Assembly (NCBI GenBank): GCA_002369075.1
Contig: DFEG01000038.1
Coordinates: 1 to 60,195, forward strand
DNA length: 60,195 bases
DNA from: Bacteroidales bacterium UBA3808
GTDB taxonomy: Bacteria > Bacteroidota > Bacteroidia > Bacteroidales > Paludibacteraceae
Direction: 5' to 3'
Below are positions 7,770 to 16,425 of this stretch, piece by piece. Positions within the stretch are counted from its first letter, which is position 1. Each line of letters starts with the position of its first letter. The translations under genes were made by a program, and so were the position numbers. The notes beneath the pieces are model-generated. The model searched no databases. It was given only the letters and a program-made list of their open reading frames with translations, and was not told where the DNA came from.

Positions 7770-9608
7770 ATGGAAGTAAATCCGGAAAGACAAAACATTG
7801 ACCAGCTTTTTGGTAGTACGACGTATTACATTGACTTTTATCAACGTCAGTATAAATGGACAAAGGATCCTGTTGAGAAATTACTAGAGGATATTTTCTA
7901 TAAGTTTAATGATGAATATAAAAAACATGAATCATCTGATATAGATATTGAGCACTTGATTGATCAATATAGTTGGTATTATCTCAATACGTTTGTGACA
8001 AATAAAGTTTCTGGAAAAGATTATGTAGTTGATGGGCAGCAACGTCTAACCACGTTGACTTTAATACTCATGAAATTACGTATTTGTGCTAAAGAAATGA
8101 ATTCTCAACTATTAGGTTGGATAGATACAAAAATTGCAGGCATGTCTGGATATAAGAAAAACTTCTGGATGAACCACGAGTGCAGTATATTGACGATGAA
8201 TGCTATTTATCAAAAAGGAATAATAGATATGCCCAAAGAAGATAATATTACTTCTCGAAACATGGTAGAAAATTATAAGATTATCTCAACGCGTTTGGAT
8301 AAAGAGTTACCAAGTGATAATCTTAAAAGATTTGATGCCTTTGTCTTTTATTTCTTGAGACGTTTAGTGCTTATTCGTTTGGATATTGTTCAAACGGAGG
8401 TGCCTATGGTATTTGAGGTAATTAATGACCGAGGAGTAAAATTAAAACCATACGAGATTCTAAAAGGAAAATTATTGGGGCAAATAGATAAGGAAGAATT
8501 GGATGCATTGCAACTTAATGAATTGTGGGATGATACTATTGGAAAAATAAATTCGTTGCGTGAAGATAACATAGATCAGTTCTTTATATATTATCTTAAA
8601 GCGAAATTTGCGAATACAAGGGCTGAAGGTAGAAAATTTGATAATGACTATCATCGGGCTATAATGAATATTGAAGAGTTGGGATTAGATCATAACGCTA
8701 AAAAAGTAAAGCAATTTTTGATGCATGATTTTATTTATTATGCAGAATTGTATTATAAGGTACATAAATATAGAGATTATTTTAATCCTTCATATCGTTA
8801 TGTATACTATAATGGTCTTACTCAAATGGATACTCAATTTATGCTTATTCTTAGTACCTGTAATGTAGATGACATAGATGAAGATAATAAGATAAAGACG
8901 GTATCGGAACAGGTTGATAGATTGTTCTGTTTGTTGCAATTGCAACGAAGTTATGATAGTAATATGTTCGCAAATAAAGTATATGAATTATCTACTAAAT
9001 TGCGTAATTGTATGTATGAAGATATAAAAAATATTTTTGATACGTGCCTATTATCAATTTTACAATCAACACATGAAAATTCAGACTTGTCAGAGGTGTG
9101 GAATTATAGTTTATTCCGTAATGTGGGAATAGATTTAGACAAGCGATTCCTTCGATATATATTGGCAAGAATAGAACAGTATATTGCAGATAATACTAAT
9201 ATGGAGATGAAACAGAATTTGTATAATCTGGTAATAAATAGAGGTTCTACTAATGGTTTCCATATTGAACATATACTTGCAGAAAATGATGAAAATCATG
9301 AAAGGTTTAATAATGACGAAGAATTATTTAGAAGTGAACGTAATAGACTAGGAGGTCTCCTCTTAATGAAAGGAGCGGATAATCAATCAAGTAATAATGA
9401 ACCTTATTCCGAGAAACTGAAGTCATATGCGAATACACTATATTGGAATGAGACTCTTCGGGAAGATAGTTACAAATCCAAATTGGATTTCACAAAATGG
9501 ATTAAAAATGAGAATTTGAGTTTTAGAGCAATGCCTACATTTGGTAAAGAAGAGATTGAAGAACGACAGCGATTGTTATTTGAATTAATACAGCGTATAT
9601 GGGTGTAA
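7770..9608 (+). CDS. DUF262 and DUF1524 domain protein (GmrSD-like nuclease)
   Basis: The 612-residue protein has the DUF262 ParB-like motif DGQQRLTTLTL (about residue 90) in the N-terminal half and a DUF1524 His-Me/HNH-type segment in the C-terminal part (about residue 495: FHIEHILAEND, then RNRLGGLLLMKG and an Asn-rich stretch followed by Lys). This arrangement is that of GmrSD-type restriction enzymes, which cut glucosylated or otherwise modified phage DNA using NTP hydrolysis. The gene is far more AT-rich than murA or dsbD on either side, a sign of horizontal transfer. It is followed after 18 bp by a J-domain gene and then by a HIRAN gene. A defence role is inferred from the family. Confidence 0.85.
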   Translation: MEVNPERQNIDQLFGSTTYYIDFYQRQYKWTKDPVEKLLEDIFYKFNDEYKKHESSDIDIEHLIDQYSWYYLNTFVTNKVSGKDYVVDGQQRLTTLTLILMKLRICAKEMNSQLLGWIDTKIAGMSGYKKNFWMNHECSILTMNAIYQKGIIDMPKEDNITSRNMVENYKIISTRLDKELPSDNLKRFDAFVFYFLRRLVLIRLDIVQTEVPMVFEVINDRGVKLKPYEILKGKLLGQIDKEELDALQLNELWDDTIGKINSLREDNIDQFFIYYLKAKFANTRAEGRKFDNDYHRAIMNIEELGLDHNAKKVKQFLMHDFIYYAELYYKVHKYRDYFNPSYRYVYYNGLTQMDTQFMLILSTCNVDDIDEDNKIKTVSEQVDRLFCLLQLQRSYDSNMFANKVYELSTKLRNCMYEDIKNIFDTCLLSILQSTHENSDLSEVWNYSLFRNVGIDLDKRFLRYILARIEQYIADNTNMEMKQNLYNLVINRGSTNGFHIEHILAENDENHERFNNDEELFRSERNRLGGLLLMKGADNQSSNNEPYSEKLKSYANTLYWNETLREDSYKSKLDFTKWIKNENLSFRAMPTFGKEEIEERQRLLFELIQRIWV

Positions 9609-9626
9609 GTTTTTAAAAGCACGATA

Positions 9627-10457
9627 ATGTCAAGTATCAATAGTAACATAATTAGCGTAAATTGTGGAAGAGAAATCTCGCGCGAAGAATACCTTGCCAA
9701 ACTGAAAAGTGAATTGGCGGAGTTATTCGAAAGACGCGAGTATATGCTTACGTATGAGAAATCTACACTTTTGGCTGCATATACCAAATGGATAGGTTCT
9801 TTTAAGTACGAGGAGTTTTCGCTGCAAGTAACAATCAAACGCCAGCAACGTAAAGCGCAAATCATTCAGGCTAAGATTAACCGCAATGAACCAATCGTAA
9901 TTGAGGCGGTTGAACAGCAACTAAACGAGGAATTCGCTGAATACGAACGGCTATTGCAAGAGCAGTTGGAACAAATAAAAGCGGCAACGGACTATTTGGA
10001 ATCGCCGGTACTATCTGATGAAGACGCAAAAGAACTTAAGCAAATATATAGGATATTGGTGAAACGTTTGCATCCGGACTGGAATCCCGATTTGACACAA
10101 CAAGAACGTGATTTGTTTGTACGTGTGCAAGCGGCATACAAGACTGCTAATTTGCAAGAATTAATGAACATCTTGTTAATGATTGATGCTAAGGAACCTG
10201 CTGCTCTACAAAATACGGATATAGAAGAAGAAATTGCACAATACGAAAAAAGTATTGCAGATATGAAAGAGCGTATTGAGAAGCTGGAGTTCACATTCCC
10301 GTTTACTATGCGCGAAATGCTTGTGGATGAAGAACAATTAAAGAGACAACAAGAAGAAATTCAAGCAAATATTTCTAAATTGCGCGAAGACGAAAAGAAA
10401 TGGATGGCGTATGTAGCGGCAATGAGTATGTCTCGCAGCGGAATAGGAGAAGCTTAA
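9627..10457 (+). CDS. J-domain-containing coiled-coil protein
   Basis: The 276-residue protein has long heptad-like helical stretches at both ends (about residues 20-135 and 190-265) and a compact J-domain-like core in the middle (about 145-190): YRILVKRLHPDWNP carries the HPD tripeptide that stimulates Hsp70 ATPase, followed by VRVQAAYKTAN. It has no zinc-binding or substrate-binding DnaJ domains, so it is a type III-like J protein. It begins 18 bp after the DUF262 gene and ends 1 bp before the HIRAN gene. That spacing suggests one transcript and a shared function with them. The client is unknown. Confidence 0.75.
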   Translation: MSSINSNIISVNCGREISREEYLAKLKSELAELFERREYMLTYEKSTLLAAYTKWIGSFKYEEFSLQVTIKRQQRKAQIIQAKINRNEPIVIEAVEQQLNEEFAEYERLLQEQLEQIKAATDYLESPVLSDEDAKELKQIYRILVKRLHPDWNPDLTQQERDLFVRVQAAYKTANLQELMNILLMIDAKEPAALQNTDIEEEIAQYEKSIADMKERIEKLEFTFPFTMREMLVDEEQLKRQQEEIQANISKLREDEKKWMAYVAAMSMSRSGIGEA

Positions 10458-10458
10458 T

Positions 10459-10860
10459 ATGGAAACTGCAATCGTAAAACTAAGTCCGGAATTATTGGCA
10501 ATGTTTGCCGGACAAGCAGACGCTAATGCTCTGGCACCTTTTACACGGGAGGTATTTCTCTTGCATATAGAAGTGGCAGGAACCGGCTATTGCGAGCAGA
10601 TGAATGACATATATCCGAAATTGAAGACAGACGAGGTATTGCAAATGAGGCGGGATCCGCAAAATAAGTACGACAAAAAAGCGATTGGCATATATTTTGA
10701 GCAAACGAGAATAGGATGGGTGCCACGAACAATGAATGAAATCATTAGTCGTTTGATGGATGCTGGCAAAGTATTTTTCTGCAGGATAACTGAATTAAGT
10801 GAACAATCACCAGAAAATCCGTGGAAGCATATCTCGTGCAAAATTTATATGGTGGAATAA
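10459..10860 (+). CDS. HIRAN domain protein
   Basis: The 133-residue protein consists mainly of a HIRAN-type domain: FLLHIEVAGTGYCEQM, then LQMRRDPQNKYDKKAIGIYF, then TRIGWVPRTMNEIISRLMDAGK. In eukaryotic Rad5/HLTF this fold binds 3' single-stranded DNA ends. Bacterial stand-alone versions occur with DNA-processing or defence genes. There is no catalytic domain, so it is probably a nucleic-acid-binding accessory. It follows the J-domain gene with a 1-bp gap. About 60 bp downstream begins dsbD, a housekeeping gene, so this is the right edge of the accessory block. Confidence 0.78.
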   Translation: METAIVKLSPELLAMFAGQADANALAPFTREVFLLHIEVAGTGYCEQMNDIYPKLKTDEVLQMRRDPQNKYDKKAIGIYFEQTRIGWVPRTMNEIISRLMDAGKVFFCRITELSEQSPENPWKHISCKIYMVE

Positions 10861-10924
10861 AATAACTATATATCAGATACTGATATGCTGACATATCAAG
10901 AGAAAGAAGAAATATTAACAACGA

Positions 10925-12625
10925 ATGAAACGAATACTGACCATATTATTAGCATTTCTGCCGCTGTTTGCAGCGGCGCAGATGGTGCAGCCGACCAAGT
11001 GGACGGCAACTGAAATTGGCGACAGCGTGCGGCTTAAAGCAACCATCGAAGAGGGATGGCACATGACTATCATCGAGTTTGGCGACCGCGAGTTCGACGA
11101 GGAATACAAAGACTCGTTCGTACTTACCGTAGCCAAGGCCGACCTGACACCCATCCGCTTCAACAGCTGCAACGATGTCATGTGTACCGCCCCGGAGGTG
11201 TGGTCCTATAGCGAAGCGGTCTTACAACAAAGTGATCCTACAGGCGAAGCCGGTCTTACAGCGCAGCGGTCAGAACAAAGATCACTCTTTTGGATCTTTG
11301 TTCTTGGCTTCCTAGGCGGTCTGTTAGCCATCTTCACGCCCTGCGTGTGGCCGATTATCCCGATGACCGTCTCCTTCTTCTTGAAGAAAGGCGGCGGACT
11401 GCGGGACGCTGTTCTATACGGCCTGAGCATCGTAATTCTCTATGTCGGTTTGGGTCTGTTGGTGACGATTCTCTTCGGTGCTTCGGCACTCAATGAAATG
11501 AGTACCAACGCAGTGGTAAATATCATTTTCTTCCTGATCTTAGTGATCTTTGCGCTCTCGTTCTTCGGGCTCTTCGAGATCACGCTACCGGACAGTTGGT
11601 CCACAGCTTTAGACAGCAAAGCCCGCCAATTGGGAGTAGAAAGTAAAAAGACAAAAGACCGTCCTTCGGACTCAAAGCCGCTTTCTACTTTGAACGATAG
11701 TGGTCTTTCTACTTTGAGCGTCAGCGGTCTATTCTCAATCTTTCTCATGGCCTTCACGTTGGTGATTGTCTCTTTCTCCTGCACGGGTCCGATCATCGGT
11801 ACGCTGTTAGTAGAGGCGGCAGGCAAGTCTTTATTGGCTCCGGCGATAGGCATGTTGGGCTTCTCGATTGCGTTAGCTCTGCCGTTCTCGCTCTTTGCGA
11901 TGTTCCCGCAGTGGCTCAAACAGGCACCTAAATCCGGCGACTGGATGACCTCCTTCAAGGTCGTGCTGGCTTTCCTGGAATTGGCGCTCTCGCTCAAGTT
12001 CCTCTCGGTAGCCGATATGGCGTACGGGTGGGGCATCCTGCCGCGCTGGCTCTTCATCGCTATATGGATTGTCTGCTTCCTCGGTATCGGTATCTACCTG
12101 CTATGGAATATCAAATCCGTTTCCACGACGCGTAAGATCATCCGCGCAGCGGTTATCATACCATCCATCGCTTTTGCTTGTTACCTTGTGCCAGGACTCT
12201 GGGGCGCGCCGGTGAAAGCGATCAGTGCTTTTGCACCGCCTATGCAGATTGAGGGACGCGTGGTCTTCAACGACTACGAAGAAGGCATGGCGTACGCCCG
12301 TCAAACCGGCAAACCCGTGATTCTTGACTTCACCGGTTACGGCTGCGTCAACTGCCGTAAGATGGAGGCGTTTGTGCTGGATGAAGACAGCGTCAAGACG
12401 AGGCTGCAGAGTTACGTCTTCATCGAACTCTTCGTGGATGACCGTTTGGACGCAGACAGCGACGGCGAGAGCGAAGGAACCGAGAACAGCCGCATTCAGC
12501 GGGAGCAGTTCGGCTCAAACGCCCAGCCGTTCTTCGTGCAACTGGACGCACAGGGCAATCAGGTAACCGACCCGATGGCGTTTACCACCGACCCGATGGA
12601 GTTTATCAACTGGCTAAAATACTAA
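10925..12625 (+). CDS. dsbD: Thiol:disulfide interchange protein DsbD
   Basis: DsbD carries electrons from cytoplasmic thioredoxin across the inner membrane to periplasmic proteins. The 566-residue protein has a signal peptide (MKRILTILLAFLPLFAAA), an N-terminal periplasmic domain (about 20-115), a transmembrane DsbD/CcdA domain with the CPCxxP-like TPCVWPIIPM motif, a second half with SCTGPIIG, and a C-terminal thioredoxin-like domain with GYGCVNCRKME (about residue 475). Between transmembrane segments there is an extra Ser/Lys-rich loop (KKTKDRPSDSKPLSTL, about residues 240-265) encoded by repetitive DNA. It is followed after 3 bp by a TonB-domain gene. All expected redox cysteines are present. 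Confidence 0.93.
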   Translation: MKRILTILLAFLPLFAAAQMVQPTKWTATEIGDSVRLKATIEEGWHMTIIEFGDREFDEEYKDSFVLTVAKADLTPIRFNSCNDVMCTAPEVWSYSEAVLQQSDPTGEAGLTAQRSEQRSLFWIFVLGFLGGLLAIFTPCVWPIIPMTVSFFLKKGGGLRDAVLYGLSIVILYVGLGLLVTILFGASALNEMSTNAVVNIIFFLILVIFALSFFGLFEITLPDSWSTALDSKARQLGVESKKTKDRPSDSKPLSTLNDSGLSTLSVSGLFSIFLMAFTLVIVSFSCTGPIIGTLLVEAAGKSLLAPAIGMLGFSIALALPFSLFAMFPQWLKQAPKSGDWMTSFKVVLAFLELALSLKFLSVADMAYGWGILPRWLFIAIWIVCFLGIGIYLLWNIKSVSTTRKIIRAAVIIPSIAFACYLVPGLWGAPVKAISAFAPPMQIEGRVVFNDYEEGMAYARQTGKPVILDFTGYGCVNCRKMEAFVLDEDSVKTRLQSYVFIELFVDDRLDADSDGESEGTENSRIQREQFGSNAQPFFVQLDAQGNQVTDPMAFTTDPMEFINWLKY

Positions 12626-12628
12626 ATC

Positions 12629-13069
12629 ATGAGAAAGTGGATTTTTATTGGTTTCATGATCCTCTGTGCTAATTTAGTGGCAGATGATTATATGGAATGG
12701 AACTGGCCTGTCACTGATGCTCCGCCGGAGTACCCGGGAGGTCAGATGGCTCTTTTTAGGTATATGTCAGACAGCATACATTACCCCGAAGAAGCTAAAA
12801 AGAACCACGCGGAAGGGCGCTCTGTCGTGCAGTTTATAGTGGACTCTCTGGGCTATGTCTGCGAAGTACAGATTTATCAATCCAGCGGCGATTCCGTACT
12901 TGACGCAGAGGCTGTTCGTGTATGCCGGGCTATGCCCCAATGGAAACCGGCATGGCGGATTGTGAATTATGAAACAGGGGAGAGACGTACTTTAAGGACA
13001 AGATACACGGTTCCTATAAATTTCAGTATGTCGGGATCCGAACCAAAAGATAAAACAAATAAACAATGA
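12629..13069 (+). CDS. Secreted TonB C-terminal domain protein
   Basis: The 146-residue protein has an N-terminal hydrophobic segment (WIFIGFMILCANLVA) and then a TonB C-terminal domain: PPEYPGGQMALFRYM, HYPEEAKKNHAEGRSVVQF, and SSGDSVLDAEAVRVCRAMP. Full TonB proteins add a proline-rich periplasm-spanning region, which is absent here. It may therefore be a stand-alone periplasmic domain rather than an energy transducer. It starts 3 bp after dsbD and its last codons overlap rlmB by 4 bp, so the three are probably one transcript. Confidence 0.83.
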   Translation: MRKWIFIGFMILCANLVADDYMEWNWPVTDAPPEYPGGQMALFRYMSDSIHYPEEAKKNHAEGRSVVQFIVDSLGYVCEVQIYQSSGDSVLDAEAVRVCRAMPQWKPAWRIVNYETGERRTLRTRYTVPINFSMSGSEPKDKTNKQ

Positions 13070-13836
13070 TACAGAAGAAACAATACGAAACGAAACGACC
13101 GCCGGAGAAAGAAATGATCTTTGGTATCCGTGCGGTGATGGAGGCGATTGACGCTGGTAAGGCGTTGGACAAAGTGCTCGTTCGCCGCGACATGAGTTCG
13201 GCTATCGGCCGAGAGTTGCTGATTAAGTTAGAAGGCACCGGCACGCCGGTTCAGCGTGTGCCGCTGGAGAAACTCAATCAGTTTACCGACAAGAACCACC
13301 AGGGCGTAATCGCTTTCATCAGCCCGATAGAGTTCTATCCGCTGGAGAATCTGGTGCAAAGCCTCTACGACGAAGGCAAGACGCCGCTGCTGATGATGCT
13401 CGACGGCGTAACCGACGTGCGTAACTTCGGAGCTATCGCCCGTACGTGTGTGTGCGCAGGCGTAGACGCGTTAATAATAGGTGCACGGGGTAGTGCGGCT
13501 ATCAACGGCGATGCGGTCAAAGCTTCAGCCGGTGCACTGCACACACTGCCTATCTGCAAGGTGGAGAACCTACAGAACGCACTGCGCTACCTCCAAGAAA
13601 GCGGTCTTCGCATCGTGGCAGCCACCGAACACACCGACCGTAACTACACCGAGGTGGACATGACTGTGCCGACCTGTATCGTCATGGGAAGCGAGGAGAG
13701 AGGTATCTACGAGGAGAACCTCAAACTCTGTACCGACAAGGTACGCTTGCCGATGACAGGCATCATTGAGAGCCTCAATGTGTCCGTCGCTGCAGGTGTG
13801 TTTATCTACGAAGCCGTGCGGCAACGAAATGTGTAA
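13066..13836 (+). CDS. rlmB: TrmH-family 23S rRNA (guanosine-2'-O)-methyltransferase RlmB
   Basis: The 256-residue protein is a SPOUT-fold methyltransferase that would methylate the 2'-OH of a guanosine in 23S rRNA (G2251 in E. coli numbering). The N-terminal substrate-binding domain starts at EMIFGIRAVMEAIDAGKAL. The C-terminal knot carries the three TrmH motifs: LDGVTDVRNFGAIARTC, IVMGSEERGI and LPMTGIIESLNVSVAAG. Length is typical. The start overlaps the preceding gene by 4 nt. A 7-bp-period repeat (13834-13868) spans its 3' end and the gap to the next gene. Confidence 0.92.
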   Translation: MIQKKQYETKRPPEKEMIFGIRAVMEAIDAGKALDKVLVRRDMSSAIGRELLIKLEGTGTPVQRVPLEKLNQFTDKNHQGVIAFISPIEFYPLENLVQSLYDEGKTPLLMMLDGVTDVRNFGAIARTCVCAGVDALIIGARGSAAINGDAVKASAGALHTLPICKVENLQNALRYLQESGLRIVAATEHTDRNYTEVDMTVPTCIVMGSEERGIYEENLKLCTDKVRLPMTGIIESLNVSVAAGVFIYEAVRQRNV

Positions 13837-13872
13837 ATGGCAAAATGGTAAATGACCAAATGAGAAAATGTC

Positions 13873-14580
13873 ATGACCGTACTCTACGAAGATAATCATA
13901 TCATAGCCGTCAATAAGACCTGCAACGAGATCGTGCAGGGCGACAAGACCGGTGACACACCGCTCAGCGAGACCGTCAAGGCGTATATCAAGGAGAAGTA
14001 CAACAAGCCCGGCGAGGTGTTCTTAGGTGTGACGCACCGTCTGGACCGTCCGACGAGCGGGGTAGTGCTCTTTGCCCGAACCTCCAAAGCCCTCACACGG
14101 CTCAATGAGATGTTCAAAGAGAAATCGAAATTGTCAACTGTCAACTGTCAATTGTCAATTAAGAAGACCTACTGGGCGATTGTACAAGGTGCTCCGAAAG
14201 AGCCGGAGGCACGGTTGGAGAATTGGCTCACTCGCAACGAAGCGCAGAACAAATCCTATATAGCCAAGCCCGGCACGAAAGACGCCAAGTTAGCTATACT
14301 AAACTACAAAACCCTCGTTAAGGGAGACCATTACACGCTTTTGGAAGTCAACCTTGAGACAGGACGGCACCACCAGATCCGTTGCCAGTTGGCGGCTATC
14401 GGTTGTCCGGTCAAGGGCGATCTCAAGTACGGTGCGAAACGCAGCAACCCCGATGGTGGCATCTGCCTGCACGCGCGACAGATAGAGTTTGTTCACCCTG
14501 TTAGCAAACAAAATATATGTATCACTGCGCCGGTGCCCGATGACGCACTATGGCGCGCTTTAACCCAAGAAATACAATGA
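13873..14580 (+). CDS. RluA-family pseudouridine synthase
   Basis: The 235-residue enzyme isomerises uridine to pseudouridine in rRNA or tRNA. It has the RluA catalytic motif HRLDRPTSGVVLFA with the essential Asp, then YWAIVQG and LLEVNLETGRHHQIRCQLA. There is no N-terminal S4 domain, as in RluA/TruC-like members, so the exact target cannot be told. Residues about 88-97 (KLSTVNCQLSI) are encoded by a 7-bp-period tandem array (14131-14160) that looks inserted in frame into a surface loop. The last codon overlaps the pectate lyase start (ATGA). Confidence 0.9.
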   Translation: MTVLYEDNHIIAVNKTCNEIVQGDKTGDTPLSETVKAYIKEKYNKPGEVFLGVTHRLDRPTSGVVLFARTSKALTRLNEMFKEKSKLSTVNCQLSIKKTYWAIVQGAPKEPEARLENWLTRNEAQNKSYIAKPGTKDAKLAILNYKTLVKGDHYTLLEVNLETGRHHQIRCQLAAIGCPVKGDLKYGAKRSNPDGGICLHARQIEFVHPVSKQNICITAPVPDDALWRALTQEIQ

Positions 14581-16229
14581 TAAAGAAGATTCTAACCCTC
14601 GTACTTTGTACTTTGTCACTTAGTACCTTGTCCGCAGCCGTTCTGCCGGACACGATTGTCGCTTTTCCCGGCGCAGAGGGATTCGGTAAATACACCTCCG
14701 GCGGCCGTGGCGGCAAAGTGGTGTATGTAACCTCTCTTGCTGACGATGCGGACGGCACGACCGAAGGCACGCTCCGCTGGGCGGTGCAACAGTATCCCGG
14801 CGAACCGTTGACGGTTTGTTTCGCCGTCTCGGGAGAGATACGCCTTGTCAAAGACCTGCGTATCAACCGCCGGAACTACACCATCGCCGGACAGACTGCG
14901 CCGGGTATGGGTATCGTCATTACCCATAATAAAGTGAACTGCGGCGGCTCACAAAACTTTATCATTCGTAACCTCCGTTTCAGGATAGGACGCAATGACG
15001 CTGACGACACTATCATTACGCAGAACGCTTTTGGTGCAGAGAACTGCGAGAGTTTTATCATTGACCATTGCGATTTCGGATGGTCCACGGAAGAAAACAT
15101 GAATACCTACGACAGCCATTTTATAACTGTCCAGTATTGTATCGTGCATGAGGGGCTCAACAACTCCGGTCACCCGAAAGGCGCACGCGGTTACGGCTGC
15201 CAGTGGGGTGGTTCTCCGGCTACCTACCATCATAATCTGCTTGTGAACAATAACAAGCGTTCCTGTCGCTTTAATGGCGCGCAGAGCAATGATTACGTGG
15301 TGTATCTGGACTATATCAACAATGTGCAATATAACTTCGAGGGTGGCAGCAACGGCTGCTACGGAGGTGAGAACACAGCAAAATTAGCGGAAGGAGAGTA
15401 TAACGGACTGAACTCCGCACACGAGTGTAACTTCATCAACAACTATTACAAAGCGGGACCCAATACGACGAATAAAAAGTATTTCTTCTCGGTAGAGAAA
15501 GCCCGTTCCGGCGCCACCTCATGGGGCCCCAGCCAATGGTATCTGGACGGTAACATATTCGATGGCGATGCGTCCGTGACGGCGGATAACTGGAAGGGTG
15601 TAACCGGTAAATCGCCCTACAACAATGTTGATACGCTGCGCGTAGATACGCTCATTCGTCCGGCTACACCCTGGTGGCGATGGACGGAGGACAGTATTTA
15701 TGGCCGTTACGATTTTGACATGTACGCCTATGCGGCGGAGGATTTTGAAACAGCAGAACAGGCTTTCAACACCGTATTGGATACAGTTGGCTGTTTTCCG
15801 CGCGATCATGTGGAGAAGCGCCTCATACATGATACACGTGCAGGATCTCACACCTATACAGGAAGCAAGACGGGTAAGAAAGGAATCATAGACACCGAGG
15901 AGGATGCCGAGGGTTTCTACGATTATCCGGTAGTAGCGCCTTTGGCAGATACCGACCTGGACGGAATGCCGGACGTGTGGGAGAGTGCAAATGGCTGCAA
16001 CCCGCAGGTGGCGGACAACAATGTGCGCCACGCGAGCGGCTATACCATGCTGGAGATGTATCTCGACTATGCGATGCAGAAGGCACCGATGGACGATGGC
16101 TACCAGGAGCCGCAAGGCGTTGAAAATGTGCAAGCGGACAATGTCCAGAGTACAAAAATACTCCGCGACGGACAATTGCTTATCCAACGCGGAGAGAAGA
16201 TTTATACACTTCAAGGACAGGAATTGTAA
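14577..16229 (+). CDS. Secreted pectate lyase, polysaccharide lyase family 1-like
   Basis: The 550-residue protein has a signal peptide from MIKKILTLVLCTLS, whose core is encoded by a 7-bp-period repeat (14601-14630). The mature part shows parallel beta-helix pectate lyase features: IVAFPGAEGFGKYTSGGRGG, FAVSGEIRLVKDLRINRR, TIAGQTAPGMG, HCDFGWSTEEN and a string of Asn-rich turns. Such enzymes cleave polygalacturonate by beta-elimination with calcium. A calcium-type segment (ADTDLDGMPDVWE) lies near residue 465. The last 25 or so residues (LRDGQLLIQRGEKIYTL) form a C-terminal tail that also ends the subtilase at 24254-25654, probably a secretion or anchoring signal. The ATG at 14577 overlaps the upstream stop as ATGA and is preferred to the in-frame start at 14550, which would put nine extra residues before the signal peptide. 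Confidence 0.9.
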   Translation: MIKKILTLVLCTLSLSTLSAAVLPDTIVAFPGAEGFGKYTSGGRGGKVVYVTSLADDADGTTEGTLRWAVQQYPGEPLTVCFAVSGEIRLVKDLRINRRNYTIAGQTAPGMGIVITHNKVNCGGSQNFIIRNLRFRIGRNDADDTIITQNAFGAENCESFIIDHCDFGWSTEENMNTYDSHFITVQYCIVHEGLNNSGHPKGARGYGCQWGGSPATYHHNLLVNNNKRSCRFNGAQSNDYVVYLDYINNVQYNFEGGSNGCYGGENTAKLAEGEYNGLNSAHECNFINNYYKAGPNTTNKKYFFSVEKARSGATSWGPSQWYLDGNIFDGDASVTADNWKGVTGKSPYNNVDTLRVDTLIRPATPWWRWTEDSIYGRYDFDMYAYAAEDFETAEQAFNTVLDTVGCFPRDHVEKRLIHDTRAGSHTYTGSKTGKKGIIDTEEDAEGFYDYPVVAPLADTDLDGMPDVWESANGCNPQVADNNVRHASGYTMLEMYLDYAMQKAPMDDGYQEPQGVENVQADNVQSTKILRDGQLLIQRGEKIYTLQGQEL

Positions 16230-16266
16230 AATAGACCCTAATTATTAATCTCAAAATCAATCTATT

Positions 16267-16425
16267 ATGGCAAAGTATGTATGCGATGTATGCGGGTACG
16301 AGTATGATCCCGCAGTAGGCGATCCGGATAACGGTATCGCTGCCGGTACGGCATTTGAAGACCTTCCTGCAGATTGGACTTGTCCGCTCTGTGGGGTAGG
16401 CAAAGACCAGTTTACGGAGGCTTAA
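16267..16425 (+). CDS. Rubredoxin
   Basis: This 52-residue electron carrier binds one iron through four cysteines. Two CxxC knuckles are visible: YVCDVCGYEYDP near the N-terminus and DWTCPLCGVGKDQF near the C-terminus, spaced as in classical rubredoxins, with the aromatic core residues between. It probably takes part in oxygen or peroxide detoxification in an anaerobe. It follows the pectate lyase after 37 bp. Its TAA stop (16423-16425) overlaps the TAA stop of the convergent rsmG (16422-16424). Confidence 0.95.
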   Translation: MAKYVCDVCGYEYDPAVGDPDNGIAAGTAFEDLPADWTCPLCGVGKDQFTEA

